Shown piece by piece: positions 15,795 through 23,681 of a DNA stretch of 64,000 nucleotides (positions are counted from its first letter, which is position 1; every line of letters starts with the position of its first letter). This stretch comes from Casp-actino8 sp039800005 (GTDB lineage: Bacteria > Actinomycetota > Acidimicrobiia > Acidimicrobiales > Ilumatobacteraceae): NCBI GenBank assembly GCA_039800005.1, contig JBDLRN010000064.1, forward strand, positions 1-64,000, in the 5' to 3' direction. Made by a program: the position numbers and the translations under genes. The notes under the pieces were generated by a model, which saw only the letters and a list, made by a program, of their open reading frames with translations, was not told the DNA's origin and searched no databases.

Positions 15795-16799
15795 TCAGCC
15801 GCAGACCGTCTCGATGAGGAGGCGGGTCACGGTGTAGGGATCCATGTTGGCGTTCGGACGACGGTCCTCGGCGTAGCCCTTGCCCGTCTTCTCGACCGAC
15901 CACGGGATACGGATCGAGGCGCCGCGGTTCGAAACGCCGTAGCTGAACTTGTTGTACGGGGCCGTCTCGTGTGCACCCGTGAGGCGACTCTCGATGTCGT
16001 GTCCGTAGTTCTTGACGTGCAGATCGACCTTCTTGCCGATGGCTTCGCACGCCGCCTTGATGGCCTTCATGTCCTTGTCGTTGCGCATCGCCTTGGTCGA
16101 GAAGTTGGTGTGAGCACCGGCGCCGTTCCAGTCGCCCTTCTGGGGCTTGGCGGCGAGCGAGATCACCACGTCGTAGTCCTCGGCGATGCGATGCAGCAAC
16201 CAACGAGCGACCGTGAGGTGATCACTCACGGTGAGAGCGTCGGCTGCGCCGATCTGGAACTCCCACTGGCCGGGCATGACTTCGGCGTTGGTTCCCTCGA
16301 TCAGAAGTCCGGCGTCGAGACACGCCTGCGTGTGCTCTTCGATGATGTCGCGACCGACGACACGACCCGTACCGACACCGCAGTAGTACGGACCCTGCGG
16401 AGCGGCGAAGCCACCGACCGGGAATCCGAGCGGCGTACCGTCCAGGCGGAGCATCGTGTACTCCTGCTCGATGCCGAAGATCATCTCGTCGGAGGCGAAC
16501 TTCTTGGCGGTCTTCGCGCAGGCGGCGCGAGTGTTGGTGGGGTGCGGCTTGCCCGTCTGGGCGAGCATCACTTCGCAGAGCACGAGAATGTTGCGGCCAC
16601 CGCGGATCGGATCGGGGCAGGTGAAGACCGGGTGCAGCGCGCAGTCCGACTTGTCGCCAGGAGCCTGGTTGGTCGACGAACCGTCGAAACCCCAGATCGG
16701 GGGCTCGGTGACCGAGTCGTCGATGATCTTGGTCTTCGAACGGAGAAGGGGCGTCGGCTCGGTGCCGTCGACCCAGATGTATTCGGCTTGGTAGGCCAT
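15795..16799 (-). CDS. glnII: Glutamine synthetase type II (eukaryote-type GSII)
   Basis: 334 residues from the ATG at 16799; GGAGGA lies about ten bases upstream and sits inside the alternative ATG at 16817. It matches the GSII family found in actinobacteria, rhizobia and eukaryotes: AYQAEYIWVDGTEPTPLLRS, WGFDGSSTNQA, FGIEQEYTMLR, KGDWNGAGAHTNFSTK and NRGASIRIP, with the short GSII length. It makes glutamine from glutamate, ammonia and ATP. A four-half-site GlnR-type operator about 80 bases upstream suggests activation under nitrogen limitation. It ends in a strong terminator before glnA. Confidence 0.95.
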   Translation of the reverse strand: MAYQAEYIWVDGTEPTPLLRSKTKIIDDSVTEPPIWGFDGSSTNQAPGDKSDCALHPVFTCPDPIRGGRNILVLCEVMLAQTGKPHPTNTRAACAKTAKKFASDEMIFGIEQEYTMLRLDGTPLGFPVGGFAAPQGPYYCGVGTGRVVGRDIIEEHTQACLDAGLLIEGTNAEVMPGQWEFQIGAADALTVSDHLTVARWLLHRIAEDYDVVISLAAKPQKGDWNGAGAHTNFSTKAMRNDKDMKAIKAACEAIGKKVDLHVKNYGHDIESRLTGAHETAPYNKFSYGVSNRGASIRIPWSVEKTGKGYAEDRRPNANMDPYTVTRLLIETVCG

Positions 16800-16878
16800 G
16801 TTGTGGGGGTCCTCCATGGGTGTTGGCCGGCTTCGAAGTCCGGTTCTGTTTGGGGCACCTCTACTCTCGCAGCGAGCC

Positions 16879-16917
16879 GTTTCCCGACCGTTGCCCGATT
16901 GTGAACGCTGTGTGAAC
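16879..16917 (-). promoter_or_regulatory. GlnR-type operator: four half-sites at 11-base spacing
   Basis: On the strand of glnII the order is TTCAC-n6-TTCAC-n6-GCAAC-n6-GAAAC, four pentamers with exactly six bases between each. The described GlnR box alternates gTnAC and GaAAC with 6-base spacers; the last pair fits best. A TAGAGG(T) -10-like element follows downstream at about 16858-16864. The position suits activation of glnII by the linked GlnR-like protein. Confidence 0.68.
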
Positions 16918-17004
16918 CGAGATCGGTGAAGGTTCCGAGTCGAGGTCCGGGTCGACGTCCTGGTCAGGGACTTCGACGCCGGAAGGGCAGCGGTCGGTCG
17001 CCGT

Positions 17005-17010
17005 TAGCCT
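17005..17010 (+). promoter_or_regulatory. -10 box of nadE
   Basis: TAGCCT ends eight bases before the GTG at 17019, supporting that start over an in-frame ATG at 16926 that would run through the promoter. Confidence 0.5.
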
Positions 17011-17018
17011 GCGGAGCC

Positions 17019-18728
17019 GTGACGGTCCTGCGAGTCGGTCTGGCTCAGTCGAATCCCCTGGTGGGCGATCTGGCCGGCAATCGCGACTCGATCCTGACCA
17101 CGTATCGTGCGGCGGCCGACGAGGGCTGCGACGTCGTGGTGTTCGGTGAACTGTCGGTCACCGGTTATCCGCCCGAGGATCTCGTCCTGAAACCCGGTTT
17201 CGTCCGCGACAACCGCGCCGTTCTCGATCAGATCGCAGCCGAGACCGGCGACTGCGTCGCCGTCGTCGGATTCGTCGATCGCAGCGGCCGAATCGATCCG
17301 GCCACCGGACGTGACGTCTTGTTCAACGCGGCGGCGATCTGCTCGCACGGGGTGGTGCGCGGCGTGTACCACAAGCGCATCCTTCCCAACTACGACGTGT
17401 TCGACGAAGAGCGCACTTTCGAACCTGGATCCGGACCGCATCATCTGTACGAGATCGCCGGTGTGCCCGTGGGTGTCTCGATCTGCGAGGACATCTGGTT
17501 CGAAGACGGACCGGTGGCCGAGCAGGCACGCGGTGGAGCGCGTCTCAACGTCAACATCAACGGCTCCCCGTTTCATCGTCGCAAGGTCGAACAGCGTGAG
17601 CGCATGTTGTCGGAGCGCGCCCGTACCAACCGCTGCGCGATCGTCTACGTGAATCAGGTGGGCGGTCAGGACGAACTCGTCTTCGACGGTGCGTCGATGG
17701 TGGTCGACGCACATGGTGAAGTCGTCGACCGTCGACCGCAGTTCGTGTCCGATCTGCACGTCGTCGACGTTCGAGTCGACGATCGCGACGACACTCCCGT
17801 CACGTTCCCCGTCACCACGATCTCCCGATCGTCACGGGCTGTCGGGTCGCCGCGGCCTGGTTCCCTCACGCCGATCCTCGATCGATCGGCCGAGATGTAC
17901 GAGGCGCTGGTCCTCGGTACGCGCGACTACGTCACCAAGAACCGCTTCACCGACGTGGTGATCGGTCTGTCGGGTGGAATCGACAGTTCGCTCGTGGCCT
18001 GTGTGGCGGTCGACGCCCTCGGAGTCGAACACGTGCACGGTGTGGCCATGCCGTCGCGGTATTCGTCGCAAGGGTCGAAAGACGATGCCTACGCACTGGC
18101 CGCCGCGCTCGGGATCGACGTGCGCACCATCTCCATCGAACCCGCGTTCCAGGCCTATCTCGATCTGCTCGCACCCAGCTTCGACGGACGCGACCCCGAT
18201 CTCACCGAGGAGAATCTGCAGAGCCGCTGCCGTGGTCAGATCCTCATGGCTCTCTCGAACAAGTTCGGCTGGATGGTTCTCACCACCGGCAACAAGAGCG
18301 AGATGGCGGTCGGCTACTTCACCATCTACGGCGACTCGGTCGGTGGCTACGCCGTGATCAAGGACTTGCTCAAGACCGACGTGTTCGCACTCAGTCGCTT
18401 CGTGAACGATCGTGCCGGTCGCGTGTTGATCCCGGAATCGGTGCTCACCAAGCCACCCTCGGCGGAACTCCGTCCCGATCAGCGCGACGATCAGTCGCTG
18501 CCGCCGTACGACGTTCTCGACCCGATCCTCGAGTTGTACGTGGAGCAAGATCTGACGGCGGCCGAGATCGTTCATCGTGGGCACGACGAGGCCGTCGTCC
18601 GCCGCATCGCGCGACTCGTCGACCTGAACGAATACAAGCGGCGTCAGTGCCCGCCTGGTGTGCGCGTGTCGGCGAAGGCGTTCGGCAAGGACCGTCGACT
18701 GCCGATCACGAACGGCTATCGGGGCTGA
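17019..18728 (+). CDS. nadE: Glutamine-dependent NAD(+) synthetase
   Basis: 569 residues from the GTG at 17019. The N-terminal nitrilase-type glutaminase has its Glu-Lys-Cys triad in VFGELSVTGYPPED, YHKRILPNYDVFDE and GVSICEDIWF. The C-terminal synthetase has the ATP-pyrophosphatase P-loop GLSGGIDSSLVACVAVDALG and LTTGNKSEMAVGY. It amidates nicotinate adenine dinucleotide, using ammonia from glutamine. It is divergent from glnII, placing a glutamine consumer beside glutamine makers. The last 23 bases overlap the convergent MFS gene. Confidence 0.95.
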   Translation: MTVLRVGLAQSNPLVGDLAGNRDSILTTYRAAADEGCDVVVFGELSVTGYPPEDLVLKPGFVRDNRAVLDQIAAETGDCVAVVGFVDRSGRIDPATGRDVLFNAAAICSHGVVRGVYHKRILPNYDVFDEERTFEPGSGPHHLYEIAGVPVGVSICEDIWFEDGPVAEQARGGARLNVNINGSPFHRRKVEQRERMLSERARTNRCAIVYVNQVGGQDELVFDGASMVVDAHGEVVDRRPQFVSDLHVVDVRVDDRDDTPVTFPVTTISRSSRAVGSPRPGSLTPILDRSAEMYEALVLGTRDYVTKNRFTDVVIGLSGGIDSSLVACVAVDALGVEHVHGVAMPSRYSSQGSKDDAYALAAALGIDVRTISIEPAFQAYLDLLAPSFDGRDPDLTEENLQSRCRGQILMALSNKFGWMVLTTGNKSEMAVGYFTIYGDSVGGYAVIKDLLKTDVFALSRFVNDRAGRVLIPESVLTKPPSAELRPDQRDDQSLPPYDVLDPILELYVEQDLTAAEIVHRGHDEAVVRRIARLVDLNEYKRRQCPPGVRVSAKAFGKDRRLPITNGYRG

Positions 18729-19899
18729 CCCGTCGTCCGTACGCCGTCAGGCAGGCGATCATCACCAGTGCACATGTCGATCCGATGATCGCGGGCACAG
18801 CGATGCCGTAGGCGTCGAAAGCGGCCGTGGCCACCAACGACATGACGGCCCGTCCGAGCGTGCCCCCGCCGATGGCATACCCGAGTCCGCGCGCCGGTGA
18901 GTCGGGGATCATGTTGGCGGCGAGGGGGAGCAGACTCACGATTCCGAACTCGAAGCCGAGGAGGAACACGGCGAGAAAGATCAGTCCGAGCGGCAGGTGC
19001 GAACTCGTGAGAGCGAGGAGTATTCCACTCGGAACGATGAGCGCGGCGCCCAAGATCGTGCTGCGCTCCTTGCCCCACACGTCGGTGCGTCGCGCGCTGG
19101 TGATCGAAGCCAAGAGTTCGAAGGTGCCGAGACCGAACGCCACGGCGGCGATTCCTGCTTCGGAGACGCCGAAGTCCTCGTCGAGCCACGACCCGAAGGT
19201 CACGAACATGCACTGGCTGGCCGCCATGAGGAAGAACATCGACAGGATCACCCAATAGCTGTGCGCAGTGAGTCGGGAAGGTCGTGAACGATCGTGGCGG
19301 GCGACTTGATGCGGTGCGTCGGGTCCGAGTCGGCGTGCCACGACCACGGCCATCGCCGCGGTCGCCGCGGCTCCGGTCACGTAGCCCCATCGCCAACTGC
19401 TCGCCGACGCGACGAGCCCCATGATCGTGACTCCGAGGAGAAGGCCGAGAGCCCACGACGTCTCGGTGATACCGATCACTCGGCCGCGTCGCTCGTAGTC
19501 GACGTGATCGTTGACCCATGCCGTGAGTCCGACGTCGAACACGAGTTTCGACATACCGAGCAAGGCGATGGCGGCGACGAAGACGATCAGACCTGGACTC
19601 GTCGCTGCGAGTGCGGCGGCGGCTGTCACCCCCGAGAGACCCGCCACCATCGACGTACGACGGTGCATGCGGTCGACGTACGACCCGATCACGGGCGACA
19701 CGATCATCATGAGTTCGGTGATCATGAGAGCGACACCGATGCGACTCAGACTCGTCGACAGATCGTCGGAGATGCTGGCGAGGAACGGTGGCGCGAAACG
19801 AAAACTGCCGTTGGTGGTGAGACGCGCCACGGTGAGGGCGACGACGTGGCGACGTGTCTCTTCGGGATACGTGTCGTCGAGGAGTCGATCGATCAGCAC
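18706..19899 (-). CDS. Major facilitator superfamily transporter
   Basis: A 397-residue protein with about twelve hydrophobic segments. The MFS A-type loop lies between helices 2 and 3 (GSYVDRMHRRTSMV), with the equivalent loop in the second half (ITSARRTDVWGKERSTI). The GTG at 19899 overlaps the stop of the upstream metallopeptidase by seven bases, so it is third in a three-gene operon (histidine phosphatase, metallopeptidase, transporter). The substrate cannot be inferred. Confidence 0.82.
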   Translation of the reverse strand: MLIDRLLDDTYPEETRRHVVALTVARLTTNGSFRFAPPFLASISDDLSTSLSRIGVALMITELMMIVSPVIGSYVDRMHRRTSMVAGLSGVTAAAALAATSPGLIVFVAAIALLGMSKLVFDVGLTAWVNDHVDYERRGRVIGITETSWALGLLLGVTIMGLVASASSWRWGYVTGAAATAAMAVVVARRLGPDAPHQVARHDRSRPSRLTAHSYWVILSMFFLMAASQCMFVTFGSWLDEDFGVSEAGIAAVAFGLGTFELLASITSARRTDVWGKERSTILGAALIVPSGILLALTSSHLPLGLIFLAVFLLGFEFGIVSLLPLAANMIPDSPARGLGYAIGGGTLGRAVMSLVATAAFDAYGIAVPAIIGSTCALVMIACLTAYGRRVSPDSRS

Positions 19900-20387
19900 G
19901 ACGGATCTTCCTCGCCGCTCTTTGCGATCAAATATCCGATGGCCCGTTCGGTTCGGGGATAGCGGTTCACCACGTGCCAGAAGTCGGCACCATGATCGGC
20001 GATCACGAGATGCGCGAGTTCGTGCACGATCACGTAGTCGAGAACCCAGTTCGGGAAGCCGACCATCCGTGTCGAGATCCTGATCTGGCCGTCGTGAGGT
20101 GTGCACAGACCCCAGACCGCGGTGAGTTTGTCGGACCAGGTGATCGATGTGGGAAGTGGAAGCATGTGGGCCGAAGCGAGTTCGTGGGCGCGGGACATGA
20201 GGTCGACGTTCTCCGAGGCGACCTTGCGTTCGAAGCGCCGCACCATCTCGCGCACGGCGTCTTCCTCTTCGGCACGTGACATCCACGACGGAACGGTGAC
20301 CTTCACGACACCGCTCTCGAGCCGGGCGCCCACACTTCGCTTGCGGCGGGTCGAGCGGACCACCTCCACGCGGAACGGAATCGTCAC
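19893..20387 (-). CDS. YgjP-like (M48/SprT-related) zinc metallopeptidase
   Basis: 164 residues from a GTG that overlaps the preceding stop by four bases (GTGA). The zinc site is VIVHELAHLVIADHGADFW, the HExxH plus downstream His of the YgjP/WLM group, and the protein ends with an ERAIGYLIAK helix. An N-terminal DUF45-type segment (RSVGARLESGVVKVTVPSWM) is typical of this family. It is cytoplasmic with no signal peptide. The physiological substrate of the family is unclear. Confidence 0.82.
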   Translation of the reverse strand: MTIPFRVEVVRSTRRKRSVGARLESGVVKVTVPSWMSRAEEEDAVREMVRRFERKVASENVDLMSRAHELASAHMLPLPTSITWSDKLTAVWGLCTPHDGQIRISTRMVGFPNWVLDYVIVHELAHLVIADHGADFWHVVNRYPRTERAIGYLIAKSGEEDPSC

Positions 20388-21046
20388 TCCACGGCCCCGT
20401 GATTTCGGAGTTCCTCGGCGATGAGTTCGAGCGGGAACAGCAGCGAGCCGGCCGACCAACCCTCGGTGGCGTGGTGTTCGAACCACGAACCACCGAGATT
20501 CGGGAAACGATGCTCGGAGCCGGTGAGCAAACGCCGCAACAGACGGAGGACTCCACCGTGCGACACCACGAGGATGCATCCGCCGCGGTGGTAGTCGACG
20601 ATGTCGGTGAAAGCTGCCATCGCACGCGCTTGTGTGGAGTCGGCGGCCTCGAAGCCCGGTGGCCGACGATCGGCTTCGAGCCATCCGGGCCATTCCGTCT
20701 GGATCTCTTGGCGGGTCAGTCCCTGCCATTCGCCGGCGTGGTTCTCGCGCCAACGGCGGTCGATGCGACGGTGGGGGCATCCGAGAACCTCGGCCAGAAG
20801 GTCTGCGGTCACCGAGGCGCGTTCGAGGTCACTGGAGATCACGAGATCGAAAGGTGGGCATTCCGAGGCCAGAAGGGAGCCCGCTTGGCGAGCCTGCAGA
20901 CGACCGAGGGTGGTGAGAGGCGGGTCGGCTTGCCCTTGCCATCGGCCGAGCGCGTTCCATTCGCTCTGTCCGTGACGCACGACGAGAACACGGGTGACGT
21001 CACGAGCGTTGTCACTCGTGACGTCATGAGAGTCGGGGGCGGACAC
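20384..21046 (-). CDS. Histidine phosphatase (phosphoglycerate mutase-like) family protein
   Basis: 220 residues with the catalytic RHG motif in VVRHGQSEWNALGRWQGQ, a Glu-containing mid-segment (WRENHAGEWQGLT) and the second catalytic His in LVVSHGGVLRLL. This is the GpmB/CobC-like branch. Candidates include phosphoglycerate mutase-like or alpha-ribazole phosphatase activity; I cannot choose. The GTG start at 21046 has TACCGT ending eight bases upstream. It is the first gene of the operon with the metallopeptidase and transporter. Confidence 0.82.
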   Translation of the reverse strand: MSAPDSHDVTSDNARDVTRVLVVRHGQSEWNALGRWQGQADPPLTTLGRLQARQAGSLLASECPPFDLVISSDLERASVTADLLAEVLGCPHRRIDRRWRENHAGEWQGLTRQEIQTEWPGWLEADRRPPGFEAADSTQARAMAAFTDIVDYHRGGCILVVSHGGVLRLLRRLLTGSEHRFPNLGGSWFEHHATEGWSAGSLLFPLELIAEELRNHGAVE

Positions 21047-21054
21047 GGTCGTCC

Positions 21055-21060
21055 ACGGTA
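21055..21060 (-). promoter_or_regulatory. -10 box of the histidine phosphatase operon
   Basis: TACCGT on the minus strand ends eight bases before the GTG at 21046. Only 33 bases separate the two divergent start codons. Confidence 0.45.
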
Positions 21061-21067
21061 CCCCCGC

Positions 21068-21073
21068 TACGCT
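21068..21073 (+). promoter_or_regulatory. -10 box of the MoaD-like gene
   Basis: TACGCT ends six bases before the GTG at 21080, favouring a leaderless transcript. Confidence 0.5.
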
Positions 21074-21079
21074 CGGCCC

Positions 21080-21322
21080 GTGGTCACCGTGCGACTCTTC
21101 GCCCAGGCGCGAGAAGCAGCGGGCACCTCGCGTGACGAGATCTCCGGATCCACCGTCGACGAGGTCGTGCGAGCGGCGGGCGAGAAGTTCGGCGAACGCT
21201 TCGTCGCTTTGCTGCCCACCTGTCGCGTGTGGTTGAACGGCGAGGAAGTCCCCCCGACGACTCCGGTCACCGACAAAGATGAGGTGGCGGTGTTGCCGCC
21301 GGTCTCGGGAGGATGTCGATGA
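21080..21322 (+). CDS. MoaD/ThiS-family ubiquitin-like sulfur carrier
   Basis: 80 residues starting at GTG six bases after the -10 box. It has a beta-grasp pattern (VTVRLFAQAREAAG, VDEVVRAAGEKFGERF, RVWLNGEE) and the MoaD-type end DEVAVLPPVSGG. Unlike standard MoaD, two residues (Cys-Arg) follow the Gly-Gly that must be exposed for adenylation, so processing or another use is implied. The CR codons overlap the start of the next gene. Moco synthesis is the obvious possibility given the Moco-type fusion elsewhere in the window, but no other moa genes are present. Confidence 0.8.
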   Translation: MVTVRLFAQAREAAGTSRDEISGSTVDEVVRAAGEKFGERFVALLPTCRVWLNGEEVPPTTPVTDKDEVAVLPPVSGGCR

Positions 21323-21804
21323 GCACGAACGATCTCACGTCGATGCCCTTGCCCGACTTGCGCGCCGAACGCGACGCGTTGCGCACCGAAGAGGATGCGG
21401 TGTCGTTCGTTCGTCGTCTGGCTCAAGGTCGAGTCGATCTCGTGGCGGCCGTTCGGACGCATCGGGGATCGGGCGGGAGCGGTTCGGCCGCCGAGATCAT
21501 CCGATCTGGTGTGGGTCCCGCTCCGAGCACCGGATCCAGTCGACCGCCGCGCGACACCGAGGTCGCGGCCGACCATCCGTTGGTCGACGAGTTCGATCGT
21601 CTGTGCGATTCCCTCGGCTTCGACGACATGGCCGATCTCGACGACGCGGCACTCGCCCGGCTCGGCGACGGACTTGCGTCCTTCGAGGCACGCCTGTCGA
21701 CGCGGCGCCGAGAACTCTTCGATCGGATCGACGCCCTCACCGCCGAATTGGTGCGCAGGTATCGCGACGGTGACGCGTCGGTCGATTCGCTCCTGCAGGG
21801 CTGA
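21313..21804 (+). CDS. RsiG-type c-di-GMP-binding anti-sigma factor candidate
   Basis: A 163-residue protein of two helical regions joined by a Gly/Ser/Pro-rich linker. Helix one contains E27-x3-S31-x2-R34-x3-Q38-x3-D42, exactly the c-di-GMP motif described for RsiG, the anti-sigma factor of WhiG in Streptomyces. The second helix repeats it as E125-x3-S129-x2-R132-x3-F136-x3-D140, with Phe in place of Gln. The C-terminal ALTAELVRRYRDGDASVDSLL resembles proteins annotated 'aerial mycelium formation protein' (AmfC = RsiG). It overlaps the MoaD-like gene by ten bases. No sigma-factor gene is in the window. Confidence 0.72.
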   Translation: MSMSTNDLTSMPLPDLRAERDALRTEEDAVSFVRRLAQGRVDLVAAVRTHRGSGGSGSAAEIIRSGVGPAPSTGSSRPPRDTEVAADHPLVDEFDRLCDSLGFDDMADLDDAALARLGDGLASFEARLSTRRRELFDRIDALTAELVRRYRDGDASVDSLLQG

Positions 21805-21872
21805 TCACGACCTCTCATCAACGTCTTGCCCTGGCCAGCGGGCCCGACTGAGCGTTCTTTTCGGGGGGCCGG

Positions 21873-21878
21873 TAGGTT
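21873..21878 (+). promoter_or_regulatory. -10 box of mshA
   Basis: TAGGTT ends nine bases before the GTG at 21888. Confidence 0.4.
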
Positions 21879-21887
21879 CACCCTTCT

Positions 21888-23099
21888 GTGACTCGTGTGG
21901 CGATGCTCTCCCTGCACACCTCGCCGTTGGTCCAACCCGGTGCTGGTGATTCCGGTGGCATGAATGTCTACGTACGCGAACTCGTGGCCGCGCTCGCCCA
22001 CGCCGGAATCGAGTGCACCACGTACACGCGACAGTGGAATCGCGATCTGCCGCGCGAGATCCTCGTCGAGCCGAACCACCGCGTGGTTCACGTGCCGGCC
22101 GGACGCTTCGATCTGCCAAAGGAAGAACTCGAGTCGGTGGTGCCGGCATTCACCGACTTCGTTCTCGACGATCTGCGCGGCCAGTCGTCGACCGACGTCG
22201 TCCACGCCAACTACTGGTTGTCGGGTCTGGCCGGCCACTCGATCAAGCACGAATTGGGCGTTCCGCTCGTCAGCACCTTCCACACCCTCGCCCGTGTGAA
22301 GGCCGAAGGTGGCGATCCCGAGTCGGCGCGCCGCGAAGTCGCCGAGGCCTCGATCATCGGATGCTCCGACGCGATCTGCGTGTCGTGCGACGAAGAGGAA
22401 GAGCAGTTCCGTCGTCTTTACGGTGATCCGCCTGGGCGTATGGAGATCGTGGCTCCTGGCGTCGAGCACGCTTTCTTCACCCCCGGTGATCAGCGCGGAG
22501 CGCGCCACGCACTCGGCATCGGCGACGGTCCGATGATCCTGTTCGTCGGGCGTCTGCAGCCGTTGAAGGGTGTCGACGTGGCGGTGCGAGCTCTGGCGGC
22601 CCTCGGTCGGTCCGACGCCTCGCTCTACGTGGTGGGTGGATCGAGTGGGGCCGAAGGCGATTCGTACGTCGACGGAGTGAATCGTCTGATCGACGATCTC
22701 GGTCTGCGTTCGCGCGTCCACTTCGTGCCTCCGCAGGCGCACCACATCTTGTCGACCTACTACCGCGCGGCCGATGCGGTGTGGGTGCCCAGTCGTTCCG
22801 AGAGTTTCGGACTGGTCGCTCTCGAAGCTGCGGCCTGCGGCGTCCCCGTGGTCGCCAACGCCGTGGGCGGATTGGTGTCGCTCATCGAACACGAGCGCAC
22901 CGGTTTCCTGGTCCCGGGCCGCGATCCAGAGATGTTCGCTCGGCACACCGCCGAACTTCTCGGCGACTCCGATCTGCGCACCCGCATGTCGGTGGCTGCT
23001 GCCGAAGGCGGTCGCCGCTACACGTGGAGTTTCGCCGCCGCTCGCCTCCGCCGGCTCTACACCGACGTCACCTCGCGTTCCCTCGTCAACTGCTCGTGA
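21888..23099 (+). CDS. mshA: D-inositol-3-phosphate glycosyltransferase MshA (mycothiol synthesis)
   Basis: A 403-residue GT4 (GT-B) glycosyltransferase that makes N-acetylglucosaminyl-inositol phosphate, the first step of mycothiol synthesis. It has the MshA N-terminus SLHTSPLVQPGAGDSGGMNVYV, a VVHANYWLSGLAG segment, FVGRLQPLKGVDVAVRA at the UDP-sugar side, and PSRSESFGLVALEAAACG with the catalytic E-x7-E. Mycothiol is restricted to actinobacteria, which supports the taxonomic reading. The stop overlaps the start of the YbjN gene by four bases, the usual partner downstream of mshA. Confidence 0.93.
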   Translation: MTRVAMLSLHTSPLVQPGAGDSGGMNVYVRELVAALAHAGIECTTYTRQWNRDLPREILVEPNHRVVHVPAGRFDLPKEELESVVPAFTDFVLDDLRGQSSTDVVHANYWLSGLAGHSIKHELGVPLVSTFHTLARVKAEGGDPESARREVAEASIIGCSDAICVSCDEEEEQFRRLYGDPPGRMEIVAPGVEHAFFTPGDQRGARHALGIGDGPMILFVGRLQPLKGVDVAVRALAALGRSDASLYVVGGSSGAEGDSYVDGVNRLIDDLGLRSRVHFVPPQAHHILSTYYRAADAVWVPSRSESFGLVALEAAACGVPVVANAVGGLVSLIEHERTGFLVPGRDPEMFARHTAELLGDSDLRTRMSVAAAEGGRRYTWSFAAARLRRLYTDVTSRSLVNCS

Positions 23100-23569
23100 G
23101 TGATCTGCACGACGACGAATCGCTCGCCGTACTCGAACGGCGAATCGACGAGTGGCTCGGCTCGTTGCGTTCCAGCAACTCGGCGATCGTGGCCATCGAC
23201 CGGGCCGAACCCGAATCGGCGTTCCGGGCCCGGTGGTACGTCCGCATGAAGGGCGAGAGCAAGGACTTCACCACGTTGTGGATCACGCTCGGTCAGCGCA
23301 CATTGCGTTACGAGACCTACGTGATGCCGGCACCGGAGGAGAACTTCGTGGAGTTCTTCGACAACCTCCTGCGTCGCAACGAGAGGTTGGTGGGCGCTCA
23401 CTTCTCGATCGGCGCCGAAGACGCCGTGTTCCTTCGTGGCGACCTTCCGCTCACGGCGTTGAACGAAGCCGAACTCGATCGCATCGTCGGTTCGCTCTAC
23501 GCCTACGTCGAGCAGTGCTTCCGGCCGTTGCTCGCCCTCGGTTTCGCCTCGCGCTTCCGTTCGGCCTGA
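23096..23569 (+). CDS. YbjN-domain protein
   Basis: 157 residues from the GTG at 23096, coupled to mshA by a GTGA overlap. The YbjN/T3SS-chaperone-like fold is suggested by RWYVRMKGESKDFTTLWITLG, RYETYVMPAPEENFVEFF, LLRRNERLVGAHFSIG and the C-terminal ELDRIVGSLYAYVEQ. In actinobacteria this protein commonly follows mshA, but its role is unknown. It is cytosolic, with no cofactor motif visible. Confidence 0.85.
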   Translation: MSDLHDDESLAVLERRIDEWLGSLRSSNSAIVAIDRAEPESAFRARWYVRMKGESKDFTTLWITLGQRTLRYETYVMPAPEENFVEFFDNLLRRNERLVGAHFSIGAEDAVFLRGDLPLTALNEAELDRIVGSLYAYVEQCFRPLLALGFASRFRSA

Positions 23570-23589
23570 GCTCGTTCCCACCTTCGGCG

Positions 23590-23637
23590 GCTCCACCGGC
23601 GAGATCGGGAAGTCGTGCCGGTGGAGCATTCCCGATC
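23590..23637 (+). terminator. Hairpin with an overlapping alternative stem after the YbjN gene
   Basis: GCTCCACCGGC (23590-23600) pairs perfectly with 23617-23627. GATCGGGA in its loop (23603-23610) pairs perfectly with TCCCGATC (23630-23637). The two stems interleave, and with only two bases linking them across an 11-base stem they are probably alternatives. It may terminate mshA-ybjN; there is no U-tract. Confidence 0.5.
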
Positions 23638-23669
23638 GATCTCCGCATCGTCACGTCGTGGCGGGTGGT

Positions 23670-23675
23670 TAGCGT
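23670..23675 (+). promoter_or_regulatory. -10 box of proC
   Basis: TAGCGT ends six bases before the GTG at 23682. Confidence 0.5.
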
Positions 23676-23681
23676 GAGGCC

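Noticed and set aside
20399..21079. N-terminal extension of the MoaD-like frame to 20399
   Set aside because: The extra sequence is antisense to the histidine phosphatase; the short form matches the family length and follows a -10 box.
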